This document shows, piece after piece, positions 54,315 through 63,924 of a stretch of 64,000 nucleotides of DNA (position 1 is its first letter; each line of letters begins with the position of its first letter). The stretch spans positions 186,001-250,000 of the forward strand of contig NZ_JPWI01000001.1 in assembly GCF_003326795.1 (NCBI RefSeq), read 5' to 3'. The DNA comes from Thalassospira profundimaris (GTDB taxonomy: Bacteria > Pseudomonadota > Alphaproteobacteria > Rhodospirillales > Thalassospiraceae). The notes beneath the pieces are model-generated. The model worked only from the letters and a program-made list of their open reading frames with translations, did no database searches and was not told where the DNA came from. The translations under genes and the position numbers were made by a program.

Positions 54315-57300
54315 CTATGGGCGGTCCATCAGTTCGGTGGCAACGCTGTTGCGGCGCGGCTGCCAAAGGCCGCGTTCGATTGCTTCGCGCAGGCGATCCC
54401 GAATGTCGCGCAGGGCATCTGGGTTGTACTGTTCGATAAAGTCGCGAACCTTTGGATCATCAAGATAGGCATCATAAACCAGATCAAAATGATGATCAGC
54501 CACACAACGCGCCGTTGCCGCAAAGGCAAACAGATAATCCACTGTGGCTGCCATCTCGAACGCGCCCTTATAGCCATGGCGCATCACGCCATTGATCCAT
54601 TTGGGATTGACCACACGGGCCCGGACCACACGGGCGATTTCTTCTTCCAGCGTGCGGATTTTGGGGCTTTCGGGGCGGGAATGGTCACTATGATAAACAA
54701 TAGGCTGTTTACCCGACAGATTGCGCACCGCCGATGTCATTCCGCCTTCGAACTGATAATAGTCATCGGAATCAAGCAGATCATGTTCACGGTTATCCTG
54801 ATTATGGACAATCGCATCAACATTCGCCAAACGGGTTTCAAACAGCTTGCGCGCAGCAATGCCCTCGGCCCCGTTCCCATAGGCATAACTGCCCCATGCC
54901 AGATAGGCATCGGCAAGATCGGCTTCGTCTTCCCACAGCTGTTCGTCGATCATCGCCTGCAAACCGGCACCATAGGCACCGGGCTTTGATCCGAACACGC
55001 GGAAACCGGCCTGCTGGCGGGCCTGATCGGCACCCATGCCCTGATCGCTTAGTTTTGCCGTCTCCCGCGCGATACGCGTGGCAATCGGGTTGATGTCCTC
55101 AGCTTCATCGGCCTGATCGGCCACCGCGCGTACTGCACTGTCAAACAGGTCAATCAAGCCCGGAAACGCATCACGGAAGAACCCCGATATGCGCAAGGTT
55201 ACATCAACACGCGGACGGCCCAAAAGCGATGCCGGCATGATCTCAAACCCGGTCACACGGCGTGACGCGCTATCCCATGTCGGACGTACCCCCATCAGGG
55301 CAAGGGCCTGCGCAATATCGTCACCACCCGTGCGCATATTGCTGGTCCCCCAAACCGAAAGTCCAAGGGCACTGGGCCATTCCCCGTGATCCTGCACGTG
55401 CCGTTCAAGCAGCAATTCTGCCGATTTCCATCCCAGTTGCCAGGCCGCTGGCGTCGGGATTGTGCGGGTATCCACCGAATAGAAATTACGTCCGGTCGGC
55501 AACACGTCGGGCCGTCCGCGGGTTGGCGCCCCCGATGGTCCCGGTTCGACAAACTTGCCCGAAAGGCCGCGCAGAATGCCGGAAATCTCGGCCGCACCAC
55601 AACCGGTTACGGCCGGGCGAATATTTGTTTCGATATCGGAAATAACATCATTCACCGCATCCCATGCCGGATCAGCAGTGAGGGTGCCATTGACCAGATC
55701 ACGGGCCAGAAGTTCGATGCGTTCGACCGTATCACCCGTCGTGCGCCAGGGCCCGATATCCTGATCATCATAGGCGGCAAGAATATCGGGCTTGGCACCG
55801 GGCCAGAATTCAGCGAATGCGCAATCAAGCGGATCAAATTGCGGATCGGCAAGAATATCCCTGGCGATTGCCCGATGCAGCGACGCCTTTGGTCCCGTAT
55901 CAGCACCGCGTGGCAAGCGCGCCAGCGCGACCAGAAGATCGGTCAGAAGATCACCCTCAGGGGCCTTTCCAAAGATATGCAGGCCATCACGGATTTGCAG
56001 TTCCTTGAGCTCGCACAGATAGTTATCAAGCTTGGCCAACGCGCTTTCTTCGTCTTCACCGGCTTCGATCCCGCAATCACGATCAAGGCCAATGCGAATG
56101 GCAAGCTCAAGAATATCGCGTTTGAGGATCACCAGACGGCGCGGATCGACCGCAGCAGCGTCATAATATTCGTCCACCAGTGCTTCGAGATCCTTGAGCG
56201 GACCATAGCTTTCCGCCCGCGTCAGGGGCGGGGTCAAATGGTCAAGGATCACGGCCTGTGCCCGGCGTTTGGCCTGCGTGCCTTCGCCCGGATCATTGAC
56301 GATAAAGGGATAGAAATGCGGGGTTGGGCCAAAGACCGCCTCGGGGAAGCAATCCTCGGACAATGCCAGTGACTTGCCCGGTAACCATTCCATATTGCCG
56401 TGCTTGCCAAAATGAATGATCGCATCGACGCCAAACACATGGCGCAGCCAGATGTAAAAGGCGAAATAGTTATGCGGCGGCACCAGATCGGGCGAGTGAT
56501 AGCTTTCAAGCGGATCAATGTTATAGCCACGCGCAGGCTGCAACCCGACCACCACATTGCCCATCGGCAGGATCGATAGCGCAAAGCTGTCCTGATCGGA
56601 CAGATAAAACGGATCGGTCTTCGGGTCGCCCCAGGCATCCGTCACCTGATCCCGAATGGATTTTGGCAATTCCTCAAACGCGGTCCGGTATTTTGCCATC
56701 GGCAAGGTCACGCGTATGTCACGTCCGGCAAGGGATTTGAAATCGTTGGTCGGTCCGGCCTTCACCGCCGAAATCAGGGCGTCGCCATTATCGGGCACAT
56801 CGGTAAGCTCATACCCCTCTGCCTGCATGGCACGCAGGGTTTCAATCATGCCAGCCGGGGTATCAAGCCCGACACCATTTCCCAGACGGGCATCCTTGTT
56901 GGGATAGTTCGCCATGACCATGGCGATCTTGCGGTGCGGGGCATCAGTGGTACGCAGCCTGATCCAGTTGGCGGCAAGTTTGGCCGTGAAGGCCACGCGA
57001 TCTCGTACCGGGATATATTTGACCAGATCAATCTGCGTCAGGTCATCCTTGCCCGCCGATCCCTTGAACGAAATGGCACGTGCCAGAATACGGCCGTCAA
57101 CTTCGGGCAGGGCGACATTCATCGCAATATCCCGTGCGGCCAAGCCGTTCACGCCATCGCGCCAGGCTTCTTCGCTGCCACCCGACAGCACCACCTGAAA
57201 GACCGGCGCATCGACCGCATCAAACGGCCCGTCAAGTCGTTCCGAACCCGGAACGGAAAGCGCAAACCCGGTGGTATTGAGGATCAAATCCGCGCATGTT

Positions 57301-58085
57301 TCCGATAACCAGTCACTAACCAGCGCACTTGCCACCGGGTCCTTAAGGCTGGCGACAAAAATTGGCAATGGATTGAGATGGTTGATACAAAGTTCTTCAA
57401 CCAGTGCGTCAATTACGTCGAGATTCCCGGCCTGAACGAGGGATCGATAGAAGATTACCGGTGTAACCGGTTGATCTTTAACCCAGTTTGACCGGATTTC
57501 ATCAAGATTTGCGTGGGATTTTCCCGGCCAATAGCCACCCGCCTTGACCAAAGGGGCGGCTGGGGACCAGTTCCAGCTCACATTTACATTTAACTTTTCA
57601 TATATAAGGCGAAGTAAATTCTCGGCATTTTGCGGGCCACCTTCAATCAGATAGCGCCAGATATGCTGATATTCACTGCCTCTGAGCGTCGAAAGCGAAA
57701 GCAGTTCGGCATCGGGTTGATCATCACCCGGCAGCAGAACCAATGGAATGTCCCTGGCGCGCGCCATGGCAACCAGTTGCTCGACGCCATATTCCCAGTA
57801 ACCGCGCCCGCCCAGAATGCGCACAATGATGAATTTGGCATCGCTTAATACATCATCGACATACAGATCGACCGACATATTGTGGCCAAGCTGCAAAAGG
57901 CTGGCCAGACGCAAGGATGGAACGTCATCACCAAAGGCATCGATCAACCGCGCCTGCGCCCCGGCAAGACAGGCAAGCTCGGACTCGGCAGCAGACAGGA
58001 TCACGACATCCCCCGGTTCCTGACCAAGGTCCACCGCCTCGCTGCCATCGGTAACCATTCCGGGCTGAGCTGCCAAAAGATGCAT
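54315..58085 (-). CDS. cobN: Cobaltochelatase subunit CobN
   Basis: 1256 residues, the large subunit of the aerobic ATP-dependent cobalt chelatase that inserts cobalt into hydrogenobyrinic acid a,c-diamide with CobS and CobT of the AAA+ type (not in this window). Family blocks are present: 'IHFGKHGNMEWLPGKSLALS', 'PSALGLSVWGTSNMRTGGDD', and 'YGAGLQAMIDEQLWEDEADL'. It lies after cobW by 93 bp in the riboswitch-led operon. Normal length for CobN. Confidence 0.96.
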   Translation of the reverse strand: MHLLAAQPGMVTDGSEAVDLGQEPGDVVILSAAESELACLAGAQARLIDAFGDDVPSLRLASLLQLGHNMSVDLYVDDVLSDAKFIIVRILGGRGYWEYGVEQLVAMARARDIPLVLLPGDDQPDAELLSLSTLRGSEYQHIWRYLIEGGPQNAENLLRLIYEKLNVNVSWNWSPAAPLVKAGGYWPGKSHANLDEIRSNWVKDQPVTPVIFYRSLVQAGNLDVIDALVEELCINHLNPLPIFVASLKDPVASALVSDWLSETCADLILNTTGFALSVPGSERLDGPFDAVDAPVFQVVLSGGSEEAWRDGVNGLAARDIAMNVALPEVDGRILARAISFKGSAGKDDLTQIDLVKYIPVRDRVAFTAKLAANWIRLRTTDAPHRKIAMVMANYPNKDARLGNGVGLDTPAGMIETLRAMQAEGYELTDVPDNGDALISAVKAGPTNDFKSLAGRDIRVTLPMAKYRTAFEELPKSIRDQVTDAWGDPKTDPFYLSDQDSFALSILPMGNVVVGLQPARGYNIDPLESYHSPDLVPPHNYFAFYIWLRHVFGVDAIIHFGKHGNMEWLPGKSLALSEDCFPEAVFGPTPHFYPFIVNDPGEGTQAKRRAQAVILDHLTPPLTRAESYGPLKDLEALVDEYYDAAAVDPRRLVILKRDILELAIRIGLDRDCGIEAGEDEESALAKLDNYLCELKELQIRDGLHIFGKAPEGDLLTDLLVALARLPRGADTGPKASLHRAIARDILADPQFDPLDCAFAEFWPGAKPDILAAYDDQDIGPWRTTGDTVERIELLARDLVNGTLTADPAWDAVNDVISDIETNIRPAVTGCGAAEISGILRGLSGKFVEPGPSGAPTRGRPDVLPTGRNFYSVDTRTIPTPAAWQLGWKSAELLLERHVQDHGEWPSALGLSVWGTSNMRTGGDDIAQALALMGVRPTWDSASRRVTGFEIMPASLLGRPRVDVTLRISGFFRDAFPGLIDLFDSAVRAVADQADEAEDINPIATRIARETAKLSDQGMGADQARQQAGFRVFGSKPGAYGAGLQAMIDEQLWEDEADLADAYLAWGSYAYGNGAEGIAARKLFETRLANVDAIVHNQDNREHDLLDSDDYYQFEGGMTSAVRNLSGKQPIVYHSDHSRPESPKIRTLEEEIARVVRARVVNPKWINGVMRHGYKGAFEMAATVDYLFAFAATARCVADHHFDLVYDAYLDDPKVRDFIEQYNPDALRDIRDRLREAIERGLWQPRRNSVATELMDRP

Positions 58086-58178
58086 TTGAAATTCCGTCTT
58101 TTACGTCGTCAAAGGCACCGATACCGGATGCAAAACACCCGGTATCGATCAGATTGATCTGTCTTTGGAAAGACGGCC

Positions 58179-59219
58179 TCAGGCCGCCTTGATCGCGGTC
58201 TCGATGGCGGCGCGATCCAGTCCATGCAGACCGATCACCACCAGCTCGGAGCGGCGGTTTTCCGTTTCTGCCCACGGGCGATCAAAGTAACGCTGGAAAC
58301 GTTCGCCAACACCCTGAACCACATGGCGCATCGGCTTGCCGGGGATATCAAGGAAACCCTTGATACGCAGAACATCAAACTGGCGGACAACATCGACCAG
58401 GCGCTTTTCCAGGGCAGCCGGATCATTGACCGCATCAAGCGACACCACAAAGCTTTCAAAGTCATCGTGATCATGCTCATGACCATCGTCGTGATGGCTT
58501 GGGCGGCTATCAAGGTCATCTTCGGCAGCGGCACCAAGCCCCAGCAGAATGGCGTTTTCAACGCGGGAATGTTCGGTTGCGATGATCTTGACCGATGGTC
58601 TTTTCAGCTCTGCCCGAATGTCGGCTTCGACCTTGGCGCGTTCTTCGTCGGTCAGAAGATCGGTTTTGTTCAAAACCACCATATCCGCGCAATGAAGCTG
58701 TTCTTCGAACAGTTCTTCAAGCGGGCTTTCATGGTCAAGATTTTCATCAGCCTCGCGCTGTGCCTGAACCGCATGATGGTCATGGGCAAACAGACCGTCG
58801 CGCAGGGCCGCGCCATCAAGAACCGCAACCACCCCGTCCACGGTCACACGCGACCGGACTTCCGGCCAGTTAAACGCCTTGACCAGCGGTTTCGGCAAAG
58901 CCAGACCAGATGTTTCAATCACGATGTGATCAGGCGGTGTTTCGCGATCAATCAGCCCGCGAATGGTCGGCAGGAAATCATCTGCGACCGTGCAGCAAAT
59001 GCACCCGTTTGCCAGTTCAACGACATCATCCTCGGCACAACCTTCGATGCCGCAGCCATTGATGATGCCACGATCAACACCAAGATCGCCAAATTCATTG
59101 ATGATCAGGGCGATGCGTTTGCCATTGGCATTTTCCAGCATGTTGCGGATCATGGTTGTCTTGCCCGCACCCAGAAAACCGGTGATAACCGTTGCCGGGA
59201 TTTTTCCCAATTGCGCCAT
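58179..59219 (-). CDS. cobW: CobW GTPase metallochaperone
   Basis: 346 residues, COG0523 G3E GTPase. Walker A 'TGFLGAGKTTMIRNML' at about 13-28, the metal motif 'CICCTV' near residue 73, and a His/Asp-rich segment 'HHDDGHEHDHDD' around 245. Needed in B12 synthesis, probably delivering cobalt to the CobN chelatase. Sits between cobU and cobN in one operon. Confidence 0.95.
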   Translation of the reverse strand: MAQLGKIPATVITGFLGAGKTTMIRNMLENANGKRIALIINEFGDLGVDRGIINGCGIEGCAEDDVVELANGCICCTVADDFLPTIRGLIDRETPPDHIVIETSGLALPKPLVKAFNWPEVRSRVTVDGVVAVLDGAALRDGLFAHDHHAVQAQREADENLDHESPLEELFEEQLHCADMVVLNKTDLLTDEERAKVEADIRAELKRPSVKIIATEHSRVENAILLGLGAAAEDDLDSRPSHHDDGHEHDHDDFESFVVSLDAVNDPAALEKRLVDVVRQFDVLRIKGFLDIPGKPMRHVVQGVGERFQRYFDRPWAETENRRSELVVIGLHGLDRAAIETAIKAA

Positions 59220-59253
59220 CTTATAAATCCTTAAAAATCAATATATTAACTTG

Positions 59254-59781
59254 TTATTTGACCTGCATCGGGATGCCTGCGACCACCAGTGTCACCCGAT
59301 CAACCAGTTCAGCGATGCGTTGATGCAACCGTCCGGCATGGTCACGAAAGGTCCGTGCCATTGCATTTTCCGGAACAATGCCGAAACCGACTTCGTTTGA
59401 TACCAGCAAAACCGGAATCTTCAATGTCGGGATCAGTTCGCAAAGCTGATCAAATTCCGCATCAATGTCGCGATCTTCAAGCATCAGATTGGTCAGCCAC
59501 AAGGTCAGGCAATCAACCAGAACCGGCTTTGCGACCGTTCGGTTGCAGGTTGCAAGCGTGCCACAAAGATCAAGGGGTTCCTCAATCGTTTGCCAAAGAT
59601 CGCCACGCGACTGTTTGTGAAGGTCGATGCGGTTGGCCATTTCATCATCCCATGCCCGGCCCGTCGCGACATAAATCCCGCCACCGGCATGATTGATGAT
59701 GTTTTCGGCAAACCGACTTTTACCCGATCGTGCACCACCAAGGATCAGGTGCGTCCCGCCAAGCGGGTCATTTTGGGTCAT
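59254..59781 (-). CDS. cobU: Bifunctional adenosylcobinamide kinase/guanylyltransferase
   Basis: 175 residues (CobP in Pseudomonas nomenclature). Phosphorylates adenosylcobinamide and adds GMP to form the GDP derivative for loop assembly. P-loop '[15 protein letters not shown]' at about 12-26, '[12 protein letters not shown]' and '[12 protein letters not shown]' with '[12 protein letters not shown]' are diagnostic. The start at 59781 has GAGGAAC 6 bases upstream; the frame continues back through the riboswitch to 60192 and is not coding there. First gene under the riboswitch. Confidence 0.95.
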   Translation of the reverse strand: MTQNDPLGGTHLILGGARSGKSRFAENIINHAGGGIYVATGRAWDDEMANRIDLHKQSRGDLWQTIEEPLDLCGTLATCNRTVAKPVLVDCLTLWLTNLMLEDRDIDAEFDQLCELIPTLKIPVLLVSNEVGFGIVPENAMARTFRDHAGRLHQRIAELVDRVTLVVAGIPMQVK

Positions 59782-59789
59782 TGTCTGTT

Positions 59790-59815
59790 CCTCGCCATGG
59801 CCTCCCACCGAGGCC
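59790..59815 (-). promoter_or_regulatory. Possible translational expression platform of the cobalamin riboswitch
   Basis: Between riboswitch and cobU, minus-strand GGCCTC (59810-59815) can pair with GAGGCC (59799-59804), while CCTCG (59809-59813) can instead pair with CGAGG of the cobU ribosome site (59790-59794). The two pairings exclude each other, as in a switch that hides the ribosome site. Confidence 0.45.
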
Positions 59816-59867
59816 CGATTGCGTCGCCACCGGTTTTTGACTGGTGACACCTTCGGCTGGTTTCCTG

Positions 59868-60045
59868 GCTGCGGGCATGAAAGCAATCCGCCTTCCCGGT
59901 TTCCCGGTGGCTGATGAACGACCTTGCGTCCATCTGGATCACCCAACCCGATACAGTTGCGGGGGCAGCATCGGCATCGCACCGATTTCCCATCACCGAA
60001 CGGTGCGCCGAACCTAACAGGTTTGGTTCCGAACCCAAAGGGCAT
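59868..60045 (-). ncRNA. Cobalamin riboswitch
   Basis: On the minus strand the conserved core GCTGCCCCCGCAACTGTA is at 59952-59969, preceded by GGGAA..GGTG and followed by a B12-box-like agccaccgggaa..ggaaggc at about 59890-59914. This is the AdoCbl riboswitch class. It lies 86 bp upstream of the cobU start and is expected to turn off cobU-cobW-cobN when cobalamin is abundant. Boundaries are approximate. Confidence 0.93.
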
Positions 60046-60270
60046 TCTCCAATTGGCGAAGCACCCTAATCGAAAGGTCAGTATTTGTAAGAATTGTCTT
60101 CTTGAGGGGAGCCCTCCTTTAAGAGAACATAATATTATCACGCTGGAATTAGAGTGAGACAAAATCACCTTCCAGTGGGATCGCCGGGACAAAAACCATC
60201 ATAACCCGGTGTGCCACAGAAAAAATGTGGCAACTGAATCTTGGGGTTAACTGGAATTTTTCATAATCAG

Positions 60271-60945
60271 ATGGCAGTTTCTGCACAACTATCGAAAATC
60301 CGAAAACCGAACACGCCAAGCTGGGTTACATCGTCCCGAAAGGATATGTGGCTTGGCTTGCTTGAACGTTTGAACTCTGAAAATCGCGCGTTTCAGACCT
60401 TTTTGCACGAATATGCGACGGATTCAGAGATCACGCTTTCGCGGCGTGATGTTCGCAACATCTTTGCGCTTGATGCCTCCAAGGGCGTGATTGGAACCAT
60501 TATCTGGTCCCATTCCCGAGGCATCCGTGTGAATGCATTGTCGCTGCTTGTCCGCGACCTTCCGACATTGATTACCCTGATGTCGATTTCCGATTTCGGC
60601 GAAGAGGAACTGAACGAATTGCTGGCCCAGCCGGGCATTTCGGTTCCGACCGCAAGCAAGATGCTCTCGGCCTGCGGCAAGACCTATTGCGGCATGCCAG
60701 CAGCCATTATCGACGACAATGTTATTCAGGTGATTGAAAATACGGCATTGTCCGAAGATTTTCCGAATGTTGCCAATTTGCGCAACAAGTCGCGCAGCCG
60801 TCCGATGCCCTATTACGAGGCCTATCTTCAGGACGTGACCGCGATCTGCGAAAAGTATGACATTTCGGCAGATCTACTCGATCGATATCTGGCCGAACAG
60901 GCTTTTGACGATCTTTCCCCAAAAGCAGAACTACAATCGGCCTGA
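60271..60945 (+). CDS. Hypothetical protein with possible helix-hairpin-helix resemblance
   Basis: 224 residues, no signal peptide. The middle reads 'LNELLAQPGISVPTASKMLSACG' and 'PAAIIDDNVIQVIE', which loosely recalls the helix-hairpin-helix region of DNA glycosylase-type folds, but the catalytic Asp motif of that family is not evident. The ATG at 60271 was chosen; the frame starts at a TTG (60241). Transcribed divergently from the riboswitch. No function can be given. Confidence 0.6.
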   Translation: MAVSAQLSKIRKPNTPSWVTSSRKDMWLGLLERLNSENRAFQTFLHEYATDSEITLSRRDVRNIFALDASKGVIGTIIWSHSRGIRVNALSLLVRDLPTLITLMSISDFGEEELNELLAQPGISVPTASKMLSACGKTYCGMPAAIIDDNVIQVIENTALSEDFPNVANLRNKSRSRPMPYYEAYLQDVTAICEKYDISADLLDRYLAEQAFDDLSPKAELQSA

Positions 60946-61059
60946 ACGCGACCATCCGGAAATCGATCCGGCCAGAGCCAGAAACGGCATCATCTCAAAC
61001 GGGATAGATGCCTTTTCTGGTTCTGCAGGGCCGAGATGGTGACACCACAGTTTCCGGTT

Positions 61060-61671
61060 TTAGTAAGTTTGATTAACCCCGGTGATCCGCCAGCCGGGCT
61101 GATCAACCCCGTCAATATATTCAAGCTTGGTCAGGCTCAGCGTATCAATATGAAATGACAGGGCCGCCTCAAGCGACAAGCCAAGGGCATTGGCCATGAT
61201 CGCCCGGATCGTTCCGCCATGAATGACCGCAACGATATCGCGCCCGGCCCAGTATCGGTTCAGACGATTGAAAATCGGACCAACCCGGTCGACCACATCG
61301 GCGAAGCTTTCGCCATTGGGTGGTTGCTGACGGGCGAAATCGGTCCAGAACTGCGTGGTTTCACCTTTGGGAAGATCATTCCAGTGCTGCAGTTCCCATG
61401 CGCCGAAATGCTGTTCGGAAAAGCCGCTTTCGCGCGTTGGCACAACGTCTTCGTCAATAACTTCCTGAAGCTTGAGCGCGGTATCAAGAGTCCGGGAAAG
61501 ATGACTTGTGACCCAGACCGCATCGCGCGGTAAATGGCGGGCGACTGCACGTAATTTCTTTTCATCAGACAAATCAGCGGGCATGTCGCTGCGGCCGTAA
61601 ACCAGACGTTCCGGGTTCTCGACCGGGGCATGTCGCACCAGCCACCAGCGCGTTGTTTCAGCTTTGATCAT
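61060..61671 (-). CDS. Histidine phosphatase, probable alpha-ribazole phosphatase
   Basis: 203 residues. Phosphoglycerate-mutase-type active site 'LVRHAPVENPERLVYGRSDMP' (His in Arg-His-Ala at about 14), second His in 'VIHGGTIRAI'. The early part, with a Tyr-Gly-Arg-Ser segment after the RHG site, is usual in CobC-type enzymes that remove phosphate from alpha-ribazole phosphate. Position 60 bp after cobS on the same strand supports this role. Confidence 0.82.
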   Translation of the reverse strand: MIKAETTRWWLVRHAPVENPERLVYGRSDMPADLSDEKKLRAVARHLPRDAVWVTSHLSRTLDTALKLQEVIDEDVVPTRESGFSEQHFGAWELQHWNDLPKGETTQFWTDFARQQPPNGESFADVVDRVGPIFNRLNRYWAGRDIVAVIHGGTIRAIMANALGLSLEAALSFHIDTLSLTKLEYIDGVDQPGWRITGVNQTY

Positions 61672-61731
61672 ATATTCCTCAGACCAATCGGGCTTTGGCG
61701 ATGAAGGATCGCAAACGCTGTCATCTTACCA

Positions 61732-62553
61732 TCATGCCATGGTCATCGCCGCGATAAATCCGATACCGGCAAACAGCTCGGCACAGATTTGCGTTGCGCC
61801 CAAAACGTCGCCTGTTTGCCCACCAATCTGCCATTTGGCAACCAGCCGGACCAGACAAATGGCAAGGGCAACGCCGCAACTAACCGCAAGCGTTGCAACA
61901 ATGCCGGAAAGGACGAGAACAATCACAGTCGCAATCGCAAGTCCGATCAGGATCGGCAGCCCGTCGGGCCGTCCCGCCCCCTTGCCCAGACCATTATCGC
62001 GCGCCGGAGGCAGGATACGCATCATAACCGGTATGGCGGCACGTGAAATTACTGCAACAACCAGGAAAATAACCGCCCCCTGGCCCATATCCGCAGCCGC
62101 CATAATCAGGGTCAGACGCAATGCCAGACCAAGTATCAAGGCAACCACGCCATAAGTACCAACCGTACTGTCGCGCATGATTTCCAGTTTGCGGGCCTGA
62201 TCGACACCACCGCCAAAACCGTCTGCGCAATCGGCAAGACCGTCTTCATGCATGGCCCCGGTCAATAGCACCATGGACGCAACTGCAAAGATTGCAAATA
62301 TGACCGCATTTCCGGTCAGGTAATGGGCCAGCATGGCAGGAAGCAAAGCAAATCCGGCCAGCACCAGACCAACAAGCGGCCAGCACCAGACTGATCGTGC
62401 AATCATGACAGGACGAAAGTCATCAATATGGTAAACCGGCACCCGGCTCAGCAAAGCCATGGCCCGCCAGAAGTCGGTCAGAACAGACGTATCTGCGATG
62501 GTTTCGTGGCCAAATTCCTTTGACTTCGCATCCGGTTGATCTGTGCTTTGCAT
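61732..62553 (-). CDS. cobS: Adenosylcobinamide-GDP ribazoletransferase (cobalamin synthase)
   Basis: 273 residues, about six membrane helices. Joins adenosylcobinamide-GDP and alpha-ribazole phosphate in the inner membrane. 'HEDGLADCADGFGGG' (Asp-rich active site) and 'MRDSTVGTYGV' are the family signatures; N-terminal 'AMALLSRVPV' is typical. Start at 62553 taken as first Met before the conserved region, weak ribosome site; the long frame back to 63336 is antisense to cobT. Operon with the phosphatase; divergent from cobT. Confidence 0.93.
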   Translation of the reverse strand: MQSTDQPDAKSKEFGHETIADTSVLTDFWRAMALLSRVPVYHIDDFRPVMIARSVWCWPLVGLVLAGFALLPAMLAHYLTGNAVIFAIFAVASMVLLTGAMHEDGLADCADGFGGGVDQARKLEIMRDSTVGTYGVVALILGLALRLTLIMAAADMGQGAVIFLVVAVISRAAIPVMMRILPPARDNGLGKGAGRPDGLPILIGLAIATVIVLVLSGIVATLAVSCGVALAICLVRLVAKWQIGGQTGDVLGATQICAELFAGIGFIAAMTMA

Positions 62554-62818
62554 ATTTGTTTCGTTTTGGTTATGATCTTCGGGCACCGTCAAATTCCGAT
62601 ATTCGAACTGGCATTCTGTTGCACATGGGCCTAGTTTGAGGCCGATTTCCCCGGCGCCTGTCATCCTGCCATCTGATGGAAGCTGCCCCGCACCGGGAAA
62701 CCAGAAACCTGATGAACAGCAAGACGCACCATTTGATTGGTTTCTGAACCTAGTCCTTACCATCTCAGAAGCCAAGCGGAACACGCTTTCGACGAAATGC
62801 CGCCAGCCGGAGACCAAT

Positions 62819-63853
62819 ATGTTCAATGCCAAGCACCCGCCCCAAAACCTTGATGAGATCCGCACCCTTCTGGCTGAATTGCCCGGTGTGGATAGCGACG
62901 CACAGGCAGCGGTACTCGAACGCGAACCGACCCTGACCAAGCCGGCCGGATCGCTTGGGCGACTGGAAGAATTCAGCTTGTGGCTTGCAGGTTGGCAGGG
63001 AACATCGCGTCCGCGCATGTCGCGTCCACGCGTTACGGTCTTTGCCGGAAGCCACGGTGTGGTCGCGCAGGGAGTTTCGGCCTTTCCGCCAAGTGTGAAC
63101 CAGCAGATGGTCGAAAACTTCATCAATGGCGGGGCGGCCATCAACCAGATTTGCAAATCGGTTGATGCGGAATTGCGGGTGATGGAAGTTGCCCTTGAAA
63201 TCCCGACCAATGATTTCAGCCAGGAACCGGCGATGGATGATGAAGGCTGCGCAGAAGCCATGGCCTTTGGCATGAGCGCAATCGAAAAGGGCCTTGATCT
63301 GTTTGTTCCGGGTGAAATGGGGATTGGCAATACCACCGCGGCCGCCGCAATTGCACATGCGCTTTATGGCGGAACCCCGGCCGAATGGACAGGCCGGGGC
63401 ACCGGGATTGATGATGCCGCACTCACACTTAAGACCCGCGTGGTTGGCGATGCCATCATCCTGCATAAAAACCAGATGCATGACGGGCTTGATGTGTTGC
63501 GCTGTGTCGGCGGTCGTGAAATCGCCGCCATGGCTGGTGCGATTATTGCTGCGCGTTATTCACGGGTGCCGGTTTTGCTTGATGGCTATGTTTCCTGTGC
63601 GGCGGCTGCTGTTCTTGCTGCGGTGCGTGCTGATGCGCTCGATCACTGCCTTGTCGGTCATGTTTCAGCCGAGCCGGGGCATATCCGCTTGCTCGACAAG
63701 CTTGGTAAAAAGGCCCTGATTGATTTTGGCATGCGCCTTGGCGAGGGATCAGGTGCCGCACTTGCCATCCCGCTTCTGCGTTCGGCAGCCGAATGCCACA
63801 ACGGCATGGCAACCTTTGAAAAAGCCGGAATTGATGGCAAGGAAGAGGCGTAA
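62819..63853 (+). CDS. cobT: Nicotinate-nucleotide--dimethylbenzimidazole phosphoribosyltransferase
   Basis: 344 residues. Makes alpha-ribazole phosphate from nicotinate mononucleotide and dimethylbenzimidazole for the lower ligand. 'TKPAGSLGRLEEF' (about 40-52), 'FAGSHGVVAQGVSAFP', 'GEMGIGNTTAAAA' and 'DFGMRLGEGSGAA' with the catalytic Glu near the C-terminus are intact. The ATG at 62819 gives normal length; the frame begins at 62636. (Nomenclature: this is the Salmonella cobT, not the chelatase subunit.). Confidence 0.95.
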   Translation: MFNAKHPPQNLDEIRTLLAELPGVDSDAQAAVLEREPTLTKPAGSLGRLEEFSLWLAGWQGTSRPRMSRPRVTVFAGSHGVVAQGVSAFPPSVNQQMVENFINGGAAINQICKSVDAELRVMEVALEIPTNDFSQEPAMDDEGCAEAMAFGMSAIEKGLDLFVPGEMGIGNTTAAAAIAHALYGGTPAEWTGRGTGIDDAALTLKTRVVGDAIILHKNQMHDGLDVLRCVGGREIAAMAGAIIAARYSRVPVLLDGYVSCAAAAVLAAVRADALDHCLVGHVSAEPGHIRLLDKLGKKALIDFGMRLGEGSGAALAIPLLRSAAECHNGMATFEKAGIDGKEEA

Positions 63854-63892
63854 ACTTTTCCAGGCGATGCGATAAGTGATGTTATCGACAGG

Positions 63893-63924
63893 ATAGCGCC
63901 GGAGGCAACCGGCGCTATTTTTTT
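63893..63924 (+). terminator. Terminator of cobT
   Basis: 10-bp perfect stem atagcgccgg / ccggcgctat followed by seven T residues. Its right arm contains the stop codon of the convergent gene at the window edge. Confidence 0.88.

Noticed and set aside
61732-63336. N-terminal extension of cobS to 534 residues
   Set aside because: Extra part is antisense to cobT; CobS normally has about 250-275 residues and starts near 62553.
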